The notes: generated by a model not told the origin, from the letters alone. DNA of 64,000 bases from Motacilla alba alba (GCF_015832195.1 NC_052046.1:22498161-22562160); one strand, 5' to 3'. Positions 25,298 to 38,131 are shown, numbered from the stretch's first letter. Made by a program: numbers and translations.

Positions 25298-28200
25298 CAT
25301 TTCTCTTGGTACAGCTTTAAAAAAAAGTCCTTATGCTTTATCAGTTAATTCAAGTACTGAATATTACCATTTCCCATCCTCTCTACTACAGAATTCTGAA
25401 AGAGTAAAAGTACACTTTTCTGCCTCAGTATGCCCTTGCAGATTGAATCTTTATGAAATACCTCTACAACTAATGTAACAAAACACTGCACAAGACATTT
25501 GCTGTTCACTATTGTTTGATGCAAGCCTGAAAATACCTCTGCTACATGTGAGTTTTATTTCTGAATGCCATGCAAAAGCTTGGAAAACTGCAGAGAAATA
25601 GAAATCAAGAGATAACAGCAAAAATACCTCAGAAATTTGGTATGTATTTGTAGTTCAAATATTTAGCAGACTCTAGCCATGTTAAAACTTTAGAGCTATT
25701 TTGCCATAAGTCCACTGAAATTAGGTTGATTCCACCAGGTGTTATGAGCTTTAGCAAAGTGTTGCTCCTCACATAAAGGGCCTAATGGCTAAGAAGTAGA
25801 AGTTCCGTGGGTTTTTTTTGATATTTTGTTTCATTTGATGGAATATGTTCTTTGGATTTTTATTTTTTTTTTTTTAGTGTGTGAGAAACACATGGTAGAA
25901 AGAAAACCATACGTAGCCTAATTTGCAGTTGCTTTATGGAAGGGGTGCCTTGTCCCCTAAGCAATGCTGCTGCTAATTTTAAACTCTTAATTCTCCCTGT
26001 TTCTTTAATACTCCCTGTTCTCTGCCTGCCTACCAGCAGGCTTTACTTTAATTTTCCATAAGACCAGATAATAGATAAAATCACCATTTACCTTAACTAT
26101 AAAGAGAACTTTACTTGTTCAGAGAGAGACAGTGGCCTGGACCACCAAATTAGAAGAGATGCTTCCTTTTTATATATAAAAGTCCCGTTGAGTATCCTGG
26201 GCTTTCACCAGATGAGGAGTAGCATATTGTTTCAAGCCATATGTATGAAGACAGATTCATATAATAGTACACAATTTATCTGTATCTGGTATGTCTGGAG
26301 ACTTTGATCTAGAAAGACATTGTCTATTTCAGGACTTCTAAGACCACCTATGCACATAGCTATACCATCTGGTGTCCATTTAACTGAGCCTTAGGTAATT
26401 AAAACTTGCAGTCCTCTTAACTATGTTTACATAAAGCTGAAATACTGGGTCCCCTGCTTTGCCACCTCATATTTCCCAGATCCATCTTGTAATATAGGAA
26501 ATAATTTTGCTTTTGGCATAAAACTTACGGATCTCGCAGTGGCAAACCACGCATTTCTCAGTTACTAGTTTCCCCATGCACTTACACTTAGATCTGGAGT
26601 TCACTTAGCTGCTAATTAAGGTTAAAGTAACCTTAATTAGGTTTAAGTGCAGAACCAAGTAGAGCAGTTTGTACAGTTTGCAGTTACACCTCATCAGGCT
26701 TGAGAAGTTTCAGCCCAATCAGTTGGCATCTGAACCTCTGTTCTTTTCTTCTAATGATGACTGTGCTCTGATAGTTTGTTTTTTTTTTTTTGACCCTGGT
26801 CATTTCAGATTAAGACCTTTTTTGGTTTCTGAAATAGTGGGGTGGGTAAATTATTTATAATAGTCTTGTCTGTGATTCCTAGCCTTTCCTATGCAAACTA
26901 TTAGGAATAACTATTGCCTGAAAAATTTTACAATCACATGATTCTTAGTGAAAAATGGTTGGCAATTTTGGCAAAATCATCCTGGTTTATAATTTTTTGT
27001 CTTTTTCTCTGTAGAAGTACAAAAATCACTTAGAGCTTGTGAAAAAGATCTGGGATGTTGTATGAATTTTTGCAACAAATACTGCATCAAATATTTCATA
27101 CATGTCTGGATGGCAGTAGCCGGTAGACTTATGCTACTGCCAGTCAGTGCAGAGAAGCACTATGAAGAACAGCTGTGCTAAGAGGGTGTATGGAATCCTT
27201 ACTGAGACAACAGTATAATACTCAATATCTAAACATGCTGGATTTGGAGTTTTTTGTTCATTATTTTAGAACTGACTTCTGTTTTTTTTCTGTTCCTTAT
27301 TGTTATCACTAAAAGAAGATTTGATCTGTGCTGTAACGTCTACTTGTTTTACTTTAAGGACTCTTCTGTAAGTGCATGTGGGGTTTTTTTAAGATGTTGA
27401 ACTATAAGATATCTTTTGATGAATACCCCACTATTGTGTTTAATTTAAATACTAAAAATCACAATGTCATGCCCAATTTTGTAAAATCTGGAGTGGATAT
27501 GTGAAGTTATAATGGTATGCAATAATAACTTAATTACATTTGCGCATCTCACAAAATGTTTCTAAAATACTTTTACTCCTCTAATTAATATAAAATGGGA
27601 ACATATTATTTGTAAACATTTGTGAAAAATCTTTTCAGTGTAAGTGGCTTTTTCTGTTATATTGGGTGCTTTGTTCATAGTCACCTCCATTAGAGTTGTC
27701 TGCAAATAAATTACTTACAGGGATAGTTGTGAATGTGTGAAAGTGCTGATTAACCTGTACTTTTTCTGGAGGAGAAACACATTAAAAACTGATGTTTCTT
27801 TTGTTCATGAATTTGCAGGCTATGAACCTTTAGTTGTTATATATACTGGGATGATTTTCTGCCTTAGTATTTGTTACTTGAATTTCATTCATATTAGAAG
27901 TCTGTGGAAGTACTTTAGTGAAAAAATAAGCCTGGATGGAAATTGTTATTTTTTCCTTCTATTGAAATAATTTTTTGCATTCACATTTAAAACATTTTAA
28001 TAAGTAGACTCTGATTTTATGTATCTATTAGTTGTGTTGCAGGAATTTTATCTTAAAGATACAAGCTATACAGATATTTTACACTGTGGTATGTAAATTT
28101 TTATAATACACAATGTAGTTTGAGAAGAAGAAAAATAGAAGAAAAACGTTTAGATCCAGAAAGTCTTTGATTTTTTGTCAGTGGAAACTCTATCATATTG

Positions 28201-29048
28201 GATGATGATAATAATAACAAAAATAATAGTTGTAGTAGTAGACCATGCCATACAAAACCATGCCATTTGTATAATTTTTTTTTGCCTCTTTATATTATGA
28301 ACTCTTCTTTTTCATACTTGAATCTACGCACAAACGTACGTGCTGGTGTGAGTAAAGGTAATGAAAACCACAGCAGTGCCTTCTGCTGGAAGGCAACCAT
28401 TAAGTTCTTCAGGTGTTCAATTGCATAGCCATAGCTATGTGTACACCTGGCTGTAGCTGGAGTATTCTTCTTCCCAGATAATAGCATGACCAGTAAGAGC
28501 TGAGCCAGGCTGACATGCCTATGAAAATTTTTGCCTGTACTTTGCCGAACAAGTGTTTTTTACAGATGGCTCATAGGTGAAACTGGGAACACACTACAAA
28601 TGGCCCTCCCACTATTGACTTTGGTTAATAAATAGCACAAAAGCTAGATTTTGAAACAAATACCAGAATTCTTTGTTTCACTGCATTAGAATGTAAAGTA
28701 TGAGACAAGAATTCCAAGTGTCAAGAGTCAGCCACTGTCTATCAGAATGAGGGTGGAATGTAATTCCAGGTAAGAGAGATGTATGTAATAAGTGGAAGGT
28801 TGGATCTTGCAAAGAATTCATAGGCCACTTGTGTTTTGTGTAAGATAATGTGAATCTTTTGGTAATATACTTCTGTATTAAATACACATGATGAAATGGG
28901 ACCATGAGGGATGCTGGAAGTCTCAACACCATATTAATACTAACTAAAATTTGTGTATTATTTAAAAATGAATGTTAGTGCTTTTATGTACATAACCTTT
29001 TTGGGCAGATCAGTTTGTAATTTCAATATGTTGGTTTTTTCACTTAAG

Positions 29049-29191
29049 GAATCAGCTGGAGGGGATATTCAGTCTCCTTTAACTCCGGAGAGCATCAACG
29101 GGACCGATGACGAGCGAGCGATGCCAGAAGTGATGCAGAACTCAGAACCAAGGGCTGAACCAACACAGAATGCATTGCCATTTACTCATAG
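29049..29191 (+). CDS. HOMER1: HOMER1 exon 5: linker with proline motif; Homer1a branch point
   Basis: Encodes residues 130-176 plus two bases of codon 177 (47 codons + 2), beginning E-S-A-G-G-D-I-Q-S-P and ending A-L-P-F-T-H. It contains S-P-L-T-P (residues 138-142), the internal proline motif known in Homer1. Compared with mammalian Homer1 as I recall it, the segment after D-D-E-R reads A-M-P-E-V-M-Q instead of T-P-D-V-T-Q, one residue longer. The acceptor is CACTTAAG|GA, and the donor AG|GTACAG is weaker than the other donors in the gene. This exon is shared by long isoforms (spliced to exon 6) and by the short isoform that reads into intron 5. Confidence 0.98.
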
Positions 29192-29225
29192 GTACAGATT
29201 CCATTCCCACATCCTGATTAAGTGA
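29192..29225 (+). CDS. HOMER1: Homer1a-specific C-terminal extension of exon 5
   Basis: Without splicing at 29191, codon 177 is completed as AGG and the frame continues R-Y-R-F-H-S-H-I-L-I-K, then TGA at 29223-29225. The rodent and human Homer1a tail I remember is R-Y-T-F-N-S-A-I-M-I-K, so length and stop position are the same and 7 of 11 residues match. Homer1a is the immediate-early, activity-induced form. It keeps the EVH1 domain but lacks the coiled coil, so it acts as a dominant-negative uncoupler of Homer-linked complexes at synapses. The predicted protein here would be 187 residues, against 186 in mammals because of the extra residue in exon 5. Expression is inferred; the reading frame is directly visible. 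Confidence 0.9.
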
Positions 29226-30837
29226 TACCTATCTCCTTCCTTGTTAAAGGGACCTTCTCCCATGTTGTTTGGGGAAACAAAGCAAATCCACCTCTTACCC
29301 CAAAAATGGACTCACTTTTGGATTTGTAATATTTTTTCTAATTAAAAAAAATACAAGAAAATGTCTTGGAATAAAATTTGGGTGAACATTAAGCATTAAA
29401 CGTAATCAGCCTTTGAACACTGGTTAGTGTAGGTGTCCCTTTAACAGGAATCAATGTTTCAATGTCTGAGCTCTTAGTAAAATTACCTGCTTCATAGCAT
29501 ATTCAAATTAAATTATTTTTGTACACATTATTTAAATGGCTGATGGGACTTGATGTCAGCCTTTCACTGACAATTCTTGGAAGAAAAGGGACTCTTACAG
29601 CATTTTTGGATTATGAAGTTTAAAGCAGGCTTTAATTGCACAGTTCTCTGACAGTTGTAAAATTTTTCAACTTTTTTTCAAAATACGAGAGAAGTGCAGC
29701 TCTGCTTCAGACTGAATTCTTGTTTTTTGCACTAGGAATGCTGTGCTCTGTTCTTTGAGAAAGGTAGGACTTTTTATTTAATTATACAAGTGACGAGTTA
29801 CAATGGATATATCTTGCCTACTCGAGGTAATTGTAAAGGAGTTGCTCTCAATAAAACACGTAATTTATTGGGACCATGGAGAGTAAGTGAAACATTTAAT
29901 AAAGTTAGAGCACATTGGGAAATACTAGACTTATTTTTAAGCATTGTGTAATTCAGCCTAAGTAGACTTTAAGAGCTCTTTATCAAAGTTTGGGGAATAT
30001 TAATACTTCAGATATGTAATGCAATTCAAAGTGAGCACAAGTGAAACCAAAATTATGCAGAACATCTCAGTTTTTGTAAGAGAATAATAATGTTAAGCAT
30101 CTGGAAAAAAAAATAATATGCATTTTCCAAATGAGAAAAACCCTCTTACACTATTTTTTTTTAAACAGAGTGATTCTGTTTATTTTTATACTGTCACCAG
30201 TGCATGTATTATATGTTTCAGAAGAAATGGTGCATTGTGAGAATGTTATGTACACGGTGAAAGAATATTACAGATGTTGCAGATCTATTAGTGCTCTGTA
30301 ACAAGTTTATTTAAACTGTTTGAGTATCAAAATTTTCTATCAATGTTTTTGTGAAAAGGAGTTGTGATGAAGCCCACACATGAATAGTGTGGTGTGGTTT
30401 GTTCTTTTAAAAAAATGATAGTTTGAAGATGTCCCCTCTGGTTCTGCATATGTAAATATGTTTTCTGGTATGCCAATGTAGTAACCAAGTTTGCTCTCCA
30501 TTGAGCATTACTGAGGACACTTTTGAAATCCTGTTGTAATTTTTAATGATATAGAGTTTACAGAACTTTTACATGCATTGCATTTTTCTGTCTACTTAAT
30601 ATGTAGTGTGAGTACCTGGTTTTAGGTTTTGTCCTGTTAGATATCAGTAGCTAGAATTATTCTTCCAACAATAACTCTGCATTTTGAGATTTGCTTGTTG
30701 ATCATTCTCAAAAGACCGGTGTTTTGTCTTGCTAATGGTAGCTTCAAGTTTGTTAGTGAACTATTACTGAAGAAAACCCAAGTTTATATACCTCTTTGAA
30801 ATAAATTGAATTTTTGGAATAGATAAGAATTTTGTTA

Positions 30838-30880
30838 TAAATAAATAAGTATTATTTATTTATTATAAATAAATAAATAT
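30838..30880. repeat. (AAAT/ATTT)n low-complexity repeat with dyad symmetry
   Basis: Runs of ATAAATAA and TTATTTATTTATTATAAATAAATAAATA form a low-complexity, self-complementary AT tract. It lies within the candidate Homer1a 3' UTR and includes overlapping ATTTA motifs. Confidence 0.85.
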
Positions 30881-33800
30881 GCATGAAACACATGCCCAAA
30901 GGAGATGGAAAGTGAAGCCTCCAGGATTGTGTTAATCCTGACTAAATGGGTATGTTTTTGTAGAGGGTTTTCATAATAATAAATTGGCAACTAGGTAGAC
31001 ACACCTAGCTGCTTGTGCTGTCTAAAAGGGTGCTCTCCACAGGCAGTCTCCTTGCCCTCACTTACAAGGAAAAAAAAAATTAAAACCTTACGTACCAATT
31101 ATTGGAGACTCCCTGGGTTTCTTATGTGTCAGGAGTACAGGAAAGGACTATGCTTTTCCTCGTTGCCTGCCTTTCTGATGATATAGTGTGTATGTGGCAC
31201 TCCATGTGTGATGGAGAAGAGTTGCTGAACTGAGCCCTTTCCTTGTGCACCCTGGTGACTTCTGCTAATTCTGGGCCTTTTCCTTCTGCATTCTACATTT
31301 CAGCAAAGGTGAAGTTTAGTCAGCACTTCTGGGTGAGGAAGGTAATGCTGCAAGGTCATTTGAGTTGTCTTGTTTGTGGCATTTCTTTTCACTGATTTGC
31401 CTTTAGCCCAGAAACTGCTGATCAGTCTCTAGGTGCTTTTCACAAGAAAAGGCATTGTGGATTTCCCTTGCAGTGAGTTTAGCTGTAGGGCATGTGAGAG
31501 TCACCCAGGCTGGTTTACACTGCTCTGAAATAACACTACCATAGCAAGTTCATTTATTCAATAAATAGGAAAGCTCCATTATGCTCTGGCATTAACATTA
31601 GATAGTTACTGTGTGAAGAATGAAAAAGTGTAGTCCTCAGTGTGTGTTGGAGCACACAGAAGCAGGTGTGGGGCAGCAAGGAAGGAGCCCATGCAGTCAT
31701 GGGGCAAGTGTTGTAGCTTTGTGGGGAGCTAAGATGACATGAGCAGCTCTGTGTGGCAGCAGTGGCTGGCCAGGTGAGAGCTGTGACTGCCAAGAAGGTT
31801 GTCAAGCACAGCAGAGCCAGGTGGCTCTGTGGCAGAGGAGAGGGAGGAGTAAAGGTTTGAAGGGGACCACTGTCAAAACAGTGATTCAAGTAAGGGGTTT
31901 CATGTCCTTATATGAATTGGAAGTCTGACAGGAGTGGAAAAGGGCAGCAATTATAGGTGTGAAGGTCATGCTTTACTTTATATCCTACTGCTCGTCATTT
32001 TCAATCTGCACACCTGAAAAATGTTCAGTTGGATTTTGTTATAACATGTCTTTTCTGGCCAGATATATTTTCTTCACTCCTTTAGGTCTTAGTGTAAGTA
32101 GCTGAGATCTTTTATTTTGGCTGCATAAGTGTAGACTACTTTTGAATTTATAGTTATTTTCTGACCCCAAAAATCAGCATTACTCAAGTCACCAGAGTTT
32201 TACTAGAGCTCAAATGTCATATTATTTCAGTAAATAGTTGTAAGAATTGAAATTAACATTCTCCAGAATATGTCTAAAATTCCATTAATACCCCTTGAGC
32301 ATTACAGTGCTGAAGTCGAGTTGCTTCAGTTTAATTCTCATCTGGAAAGTCCTAATGCTCTTCACAAGCAGTGTAATTCAGATCAATTGCTTGAGAGATA
32401 AGTGTACTAAGCAGTTACAAATCTTGCACCAAAGATAAACTCTTGTAATTAAATATCTTACTTTCTTTTAAGCTATGTATGATGGTTAATGTTGAACAAT
32501 AAAGTAATATTACTGTGAACTCCCACATCCTATAGCATTCTACAGACTGAGTACTGCTGTCATGGGTAAATGTTGCCAGAACAAATGAAGTAAAATGTAG
32601 CCTAAGGAGTGGCGTTAGAATTTTTAAAAGTCTTGTCCACAATCCTTTTCTGAACAATAGCTAGTCCAAGAGGACGTTTTTTCTAGCAGAACCTAGGTAA
32701 TCAAATCTAACTTTTAAATCAAGACTAAAAAATACACATATTTTTGTTCTATATACATATTTCTGTTCTTAAGTAAAATTTAGTTTCCTCAGATATGTTT
32801 CCTGTTTAAAAATACTTTCCACATTCTTCAAGTTGTGATTTTTTTGGTCTTTTTCTCCACCTGAAAACTGTTGATTATAAAGTGGGGTTTGGAGAGAAAA
32901 AAAGTTGCTAAAAACTTTTGATTTTACAGATACTTCAGATTTGACTGACTTTTAAAGTTTTCACATGACCAACAATTGTCTACTATGCATCATGAGGATT
33001 AAAACTTTTATTAAAACTATTCAGTCTTAATATCCAAATTATATTTTAAGGCTGAATAGTGTATTTGGTGAACTTTTCAAGTGCTGCTTTTTGATAACTG
33101 TTGAATTTCTTCTTTCACTCTTGAAGAGAATACTTATAACAAGTTGCTTATAACAAGCTTTATTCCATTTTTGACACCTTAAGAAGCTGATAAAACACAT
33201 TTTCAGAAAGGAAATATAAGAGGATTCTTTTGGGACAAACTTTGAAAGTCTTCAATTTCCTGTCAACCATGACTTGTACCTGTTACCTCATTTTATTTTG
33301 TCATACATAAACTTGGAATTTCTATTGCATAATGTTTTGATCAAATAATATAAAATGTGTGTGTTTGTTGCTTGTTCGTTAAAACTCGTATTTTTGTATT
33401 CAAGTTTTTAATAGGGAATTTTGACTCATTGCCTTAGTGAAAATGGACTTAATTCAAATGATGCTTATATCTTAGATATGTTATTGTCTAGATAGGTTTC
33501 CATTTGATAATGCTGCATGTAAATCCAATGCTGTACGACAAAGAAAAACCAAAAAGTCTTGCTGCTAGGTCATGCTCTTTCTCTTGAGTTTTCATTAAAA
33601 GTTGATAGAAATCTCTTCAGTAGATTTTTTCACTGTGTGTATTGAAACTACTCACTTCTACAAGCTCAAATATTGTAGTTGTATTATAGTACAGATACAT
33701 TGTGAATCAGGCAGAACTTTTAACTTGGCTTTAAGGAAAAGCTTTGCATTAATAATTACTGGGGTATTTTGTGATTTGAATTTAAATTCAAATCCTAGTA

Positions 33801-34108
33801 TTTAGATGTTTATCATAGAGTTATTCTTCCTTATCAGGTAGTTCTGGGGCACATACAGCTTTTTAAAAAATACTTGGCTTTGAGTGTTATTTAACCTGAT
33901 CAGAGGATTATTTATTGTTGTGAGGATGCTCACGAGCTGTCTAATCAAACCTCCTGCTCAAAGAACAGCTATGACATGTGATCAAGCTGCTCTAAACTTT
34001 AACCACTTGGGTTTTGAAAGCTTTCTGGAATGGAAAAGGGTAAATCAGGCATTTTTGAAAGGTTTCTATATAACGTAAAAGGCAGCAACTTCTTCACATT
34101 GCAGCAAC

Positions 34109-34138
34109 TTCACTATAGCACTATTGTACTATAGTGAA
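34109..34138. repeat. Inverted repeat, 10-bp arms, 10-base loop
   Basis: TTCACTATAG at 34109-34118 and its exact reverse complement CTATAGTGAA at 34129-34138. A direct repeat GCAGCAACTT occurs just upstream at 34082-34091 and 34101-34110. Function unknown. Confidence 0.75.
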
Positions 34139-35854
34139 CTGTGACATTTTAGCGCACACTAGAGGAATTCTGCAAAATTCAATTGTTTTGTTGAACAAGA
34201 TTATTTCTTGTGTCACAGTCAGAGAAGAAATTCAGAGATGATATGTTGTAGTTGTCAGTGTAAGCAAAGAACTGGTTAATACAGAAACTTAGACCTAGAT
34301 CTGACTTGCCCTCAACCAGCATTTTCTGATGTTGTGAAGGCCAGCTGTACTGTTCTTCCAGCCTCTTGTGCTTCACTGGCATGAGCCTGGTGCTCTTCCC
34401 TCCTTTCCTGACCCAATTCCTTCTGTTTCCCAAACTCTTGCACTTCTGCCTAAGCTGCTGGAATCTAGCTCCTGTAGGGTCTCCTTCAAAATAAAAGTTC
34501 TTGCTAGGAAATTAATAGTTTGAAAGGAAGGTCTCACACTATGTTTGAGTAATTATTCTTTTTATGTCTGACTTCCCTGATTTTGTCAATTTCTTATGAT
34601 TCTTTAAGATATCTTTGAAATACATAGTAAATTTTAATAAGATATCTCTCGTAATGGAAGGAGAGGTAGAGAGAAAGAATGTCCATGTTGTATGTGTTGC
34701 TTAAATATTCAAAATTAAGAAACTCTGGAACTAATAGAGCTAATTTTAATAGCTGGTGAAATGGGTGAAAGCAAAAAACTAAAAATAATCTATCGCTTAA
34801 GAGAATAATTTCACCATCTCCCTTGTGCACATAGGCATGTTCTTATTTAGGGTATGTGAATTGCTTACTTCCTGAGGTTTATTTAGTAAGAACTCTGAGA
34901 GAATGATGTAAGTTATATGAGCTGGGTATCTGAAATTAGATTATATAAATACTATCCTCAGGGACAACAAAGCACTCTTGAAACACACCTGTCAAGTACA
35001 TTCTTAGAGGAAGAATATAATCCTTATGCAATTTATATTTAACAAAAACCAAGACAACAAAACAAGCCAAAACCATACTACTTTTGCTATGTGATTTTCC
35101 TCCCTTTAATCACGTACATAAGAAAGAAAACCAACCAAAAACCAGTTAAAACCAAAAGAAAATGAACTTGCTTAAGGAATGAAATTCTCTCTTTGAAGTA
35201 AATGCACTGGGTTCAACCTGTTCAAAATATGGATGACATTAAAGATTGTTAGTACTTCAGCAACTGTAAACACTGGCTTTGTGAACTGGGATATGTGATG
35301 CTTATCACTAAATATGATTCGGTAGGGTGAGTGGCTCAGGTTGGATTTTTGTGTTGCATCCGTTATTTAACAATCATTACTTTTGTTAATATTCCCCCAA
35401 ATACATTTTTGAACTGCATTAATTCATTTTAGAAGTCTGCTCTTAAGCATGAAATCACCTGGTTATGTCATTTTTAGGCAGTAGTGGAGGAGCTACTTCT
35501 TTATTCTAGATTTTCCAAGTAACTTACTTGAATAACAAACTTTTTCTATTGTGCATTTTGATACCAGAGTGAATACTTGTTTAAATTTGTAAGCAGTGTC
35601 TGTGAGGTGTGTACATGGCATAACTTGTTCATATATTATTTAAAATTGGATGGATTTTGAGTTGTAAACTTAAGCATGCCATCATCTTTTCAAAAAACAT
35701 TATTAAAACTGTAGTTTTAGAAGATCTTAGGTAAACAGTTGTTACCTCATGTCTTTTTTACTCCTCCTTCCATCACTGTTTTTTATATTGTTTCACGTCA
35801 TAGTAGGAAATATTTCAACCAGTAAAAAGAGATTAGGTGTGTAAGGATTAGGAT

Positions 35855-36291
35855 TAAGGGGACTGGAGCACCTTCTCTATGAAGACAGACTGAGAAAGTT
35901 GTGGCTGTTGAACCTGGAGAGAGAAGGTTGTGTGGAGACCTCATAAGAACCTTGCAGGATCTGAAGGAACCTACAGGGAAGTCAGAGAGGGGCTCTTCAT
36001 CAGGAACTGTAGTGCTAGGACAAGGAGTAATCGGTACAAATTGAAAGACATGAAATTAGGTTAGATATTAGGAAAAAATTATTTCTTTTGAATCTGGTGA
36101 GGTACTGGAGCTCAGGTTGCCCAGGGAGGTTGATGTCCCAGCCTTGGCTGTATTCAAAGCCAGGTTGGACAAGGCCTTAAGCAACCTGGTTTAATGGGAG
36201 GTATCCCTGCCCATGGCCTGGGGGGTTGTGACTCGATGGTCTTTAAAGTTCCCTCCAGCTCTTAGCATTCTGTGATTTTATGATTCTATAA
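35855..36291 (+). mobile_element. CR1 LINE 3' fragment, sense
   Basis: Starts in degraded C-terminal ORF2 sequence (GGGGACTGGAGCACCTTCTC, 'GACAGACTGAGAAAGTTG') and runs through the 3' UTR. It ends in TTCTGTGATTTTATGATTCTATAA. The copy is truncated and inactive; the borders are approximate. Confidence 0.93.
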
Positions 36292-37914
36292 ACTGCAAAC
36301 TGAATTTTCCTGAGGCACCATGTAGACCCAAGTCCTGTCCATAATATATTAGAGATCTATTTCGGATGTCTTCTAAAAATTTCTTTTCATTATTGAAAAT
36401 TGTTGTTAACATAAAAGAGAACCAAATGCACCAAAGAAACGCTGCCGGTCTCAACACACTGTTCTCCAAGAAAACAAACAAACAAACAAAAAGCTTTGAG
36501 AGGAAATAGTCACTTTGTAGAATTGCCTTTCATTTGAAACTCATCTGTGGAAAGACTTAGCACTTTGAAACTACAAAAGTCATGCTTTCTTTGCATTGGA
36601 AACTTCACTTCATACTTAGAATTTTTCAGCATCCCATTAAAGGAACAAAAGCAGAAAGCAAATAAGACCTGAAGTTGCTAGGGAAGAAAAAGCCAAAACA
36701 ACCACATAGCTATTGAATCTCTTGGGTCTCAATGGGTTTTCCAAAAGTCTTGACCTTGAGAAGAGAAGCCCTTTTTAAAAAGAAAGACAGAGGGGATGTT
36801 TTGCAGGACAAATACATTTTTCACCAAGTCTGATCACTCAAACATCACAGTCTCCTCCTCATTGGCTAGGAAAGGAGTTACATGGCAGTATTTCAAGACC
36901 AATGTAACATGACTCACCCATTCCTGTGAATTCAGCCTAGAATTAATTCTTGATAACAAAGCTGGAGGCTTTCTTTAGAGCTTGAAATTTGGGCTGTTTG
37001 TAATGAGACTTTCTTATGGCAGTCTGTTCTGCAGGTAAGAGTGTCACACAGTTTACACCCGTCTGCACACACACGTGCTTTGCCTCAGCAAAGAGAACTC
37101 TTCAGTGCCCTGTCTTATGCCCCAGAAATCTTTCAGAAGTGTAGTAGAAAATAAAGACTCATAGTAGCTGCTATGTAGCTGCTTTGTTTCAAGTCCCCTT
37201 ACCTTTGCCAACACAAAATACAAGGCTTATGCAACCATCTATATGGGTAGGCAAATGCTAAAGAATCATTTCCAGACATGGTAATTTACTGTTTTCTTTC
37301 TCTAAATTGACTCTTTCATTATGATGTGTTTCTGTGAAGCACAAGAATAATCTGGTCTTGTGTTTCAGGGTACATATTCCCATCCACATGGAATTTGTTG
37401 AAAAGGTTACACAGCTTTAGAAGGAAAAAACATTGAAGAGAATTGAAGATTTGTGCAGAACAATCTCCATCACTATTGTATTTCAATTCTTGCATATTTT
37501 ACTCCTCCCAAGGTTCACTTCATGTTAACTTTGATTTTTTTAGTAAAATCAGATACACTTGTGCGACTTACAGTCAGTAGTCATGGAAGAATGCCTCTGT
37601 CATATGCCTTAGTGAAAGAAATTCAAGTGTTGCTAAAGAATTTTAAGTTCAAAGTTCATGAGCTCAAAACTTGTTTAAAAAAACTTCATCAAGAGAAAAC
37701 TTAGCTTTTTGTCAGTTTTTTGTATTAAAAATATGCTCCAACTCGTAGCAACAATGTAGTTTCAAAATACAGCTTTAAAGTTTACTCCTTTGAAGTCTAC
37801 ATAAACCTGCCTCCCCTAACCCATACTTTCTTGAATATTTATGTTTTAATAAGGAAACATCACCAGTTGTTCAGTTGATAGAGTACTTGAACATCTCCAC
37901 CCAGATATTTTAAA

Positions 37915-38131
37915 ATGAGGGTGGTGATGCACTGGAGCAGGCTGTCTGAAGAAGTCATGGATGCCCCACCCCTGAATGTGTTGAAGGACACAAGGTTGGA
38001 TGGGGGTCTGAGCATCCAACTAGTGGAAATTGGTCTAGTGAGGATGACCCTGTCTATGGCAGGCAGGTTGGAGCTACGTGATCATTAAGGTTTCTTCCAA
38101 ACCGAACCATATCATTTTGTGATTCTATGAT
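37915..38131 (+). mobile_element. CR1 LINE 3'-end fragment, sense
   Basis: CR1 3' UTR sequence: 'GGGTGGTGATGCACTGGAGC', 'ATGCCCCACCCCTGAATGTG', and the terminal TTTTGTGATTCTATGATA. About 215 bp, strongly 5'-truncated. Confidence 0.92.

Larger units (their letters stand above)
22506..29048 (+). other. HOMER1: HOMER1 intron 4
   Basis: A 6.5-kb intron with GTGAGT donor and an atypical CTTAAG acceptor. It contains the solo LTR at 24261-24697, a 19-bp direct repeat at 25249-25297, and an AATAAA at 22888-22893 within 400 bases of exon 4. The remainder is AT-rich unique sequence in which I see no gene. Confidence 0.9.
29226..34494 (+). promoter_or_regulatory. HOMER1: Candidate Homer1a 3' UTR (AU-rich, multiple AATAAA)
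   Basis: Sequence downstream of the Homer1a stop. ATTTA pentamers are seen at 29530-29534, 29776-29780, 29863-29867, 29894-29898, 30309-30313 and overlapping at 30854-30862. AATAAA hexamers include 29370-29375, 29850-29855, 30799-30804, 32498-32503 and 34489-34494. Mammalian Homer1a mRNA has a 3' UTR of several kilobases rich in AU destabilising elements, consistent with immediate-early behaviour. The 3' end cannot be fixed from sequence; 34494 is simply the last AATAAA within a comparable length. Confidence 0.5.

Noticed and set aside
28953..29048. Upstream in-frame ATG and codons preceding exon 5
   Set aside because: These are intron 4 sequence, including the polypyrimidine tract. The AG at 29047-29048 and HOMER1 protein similarity place the exon start at 29049.
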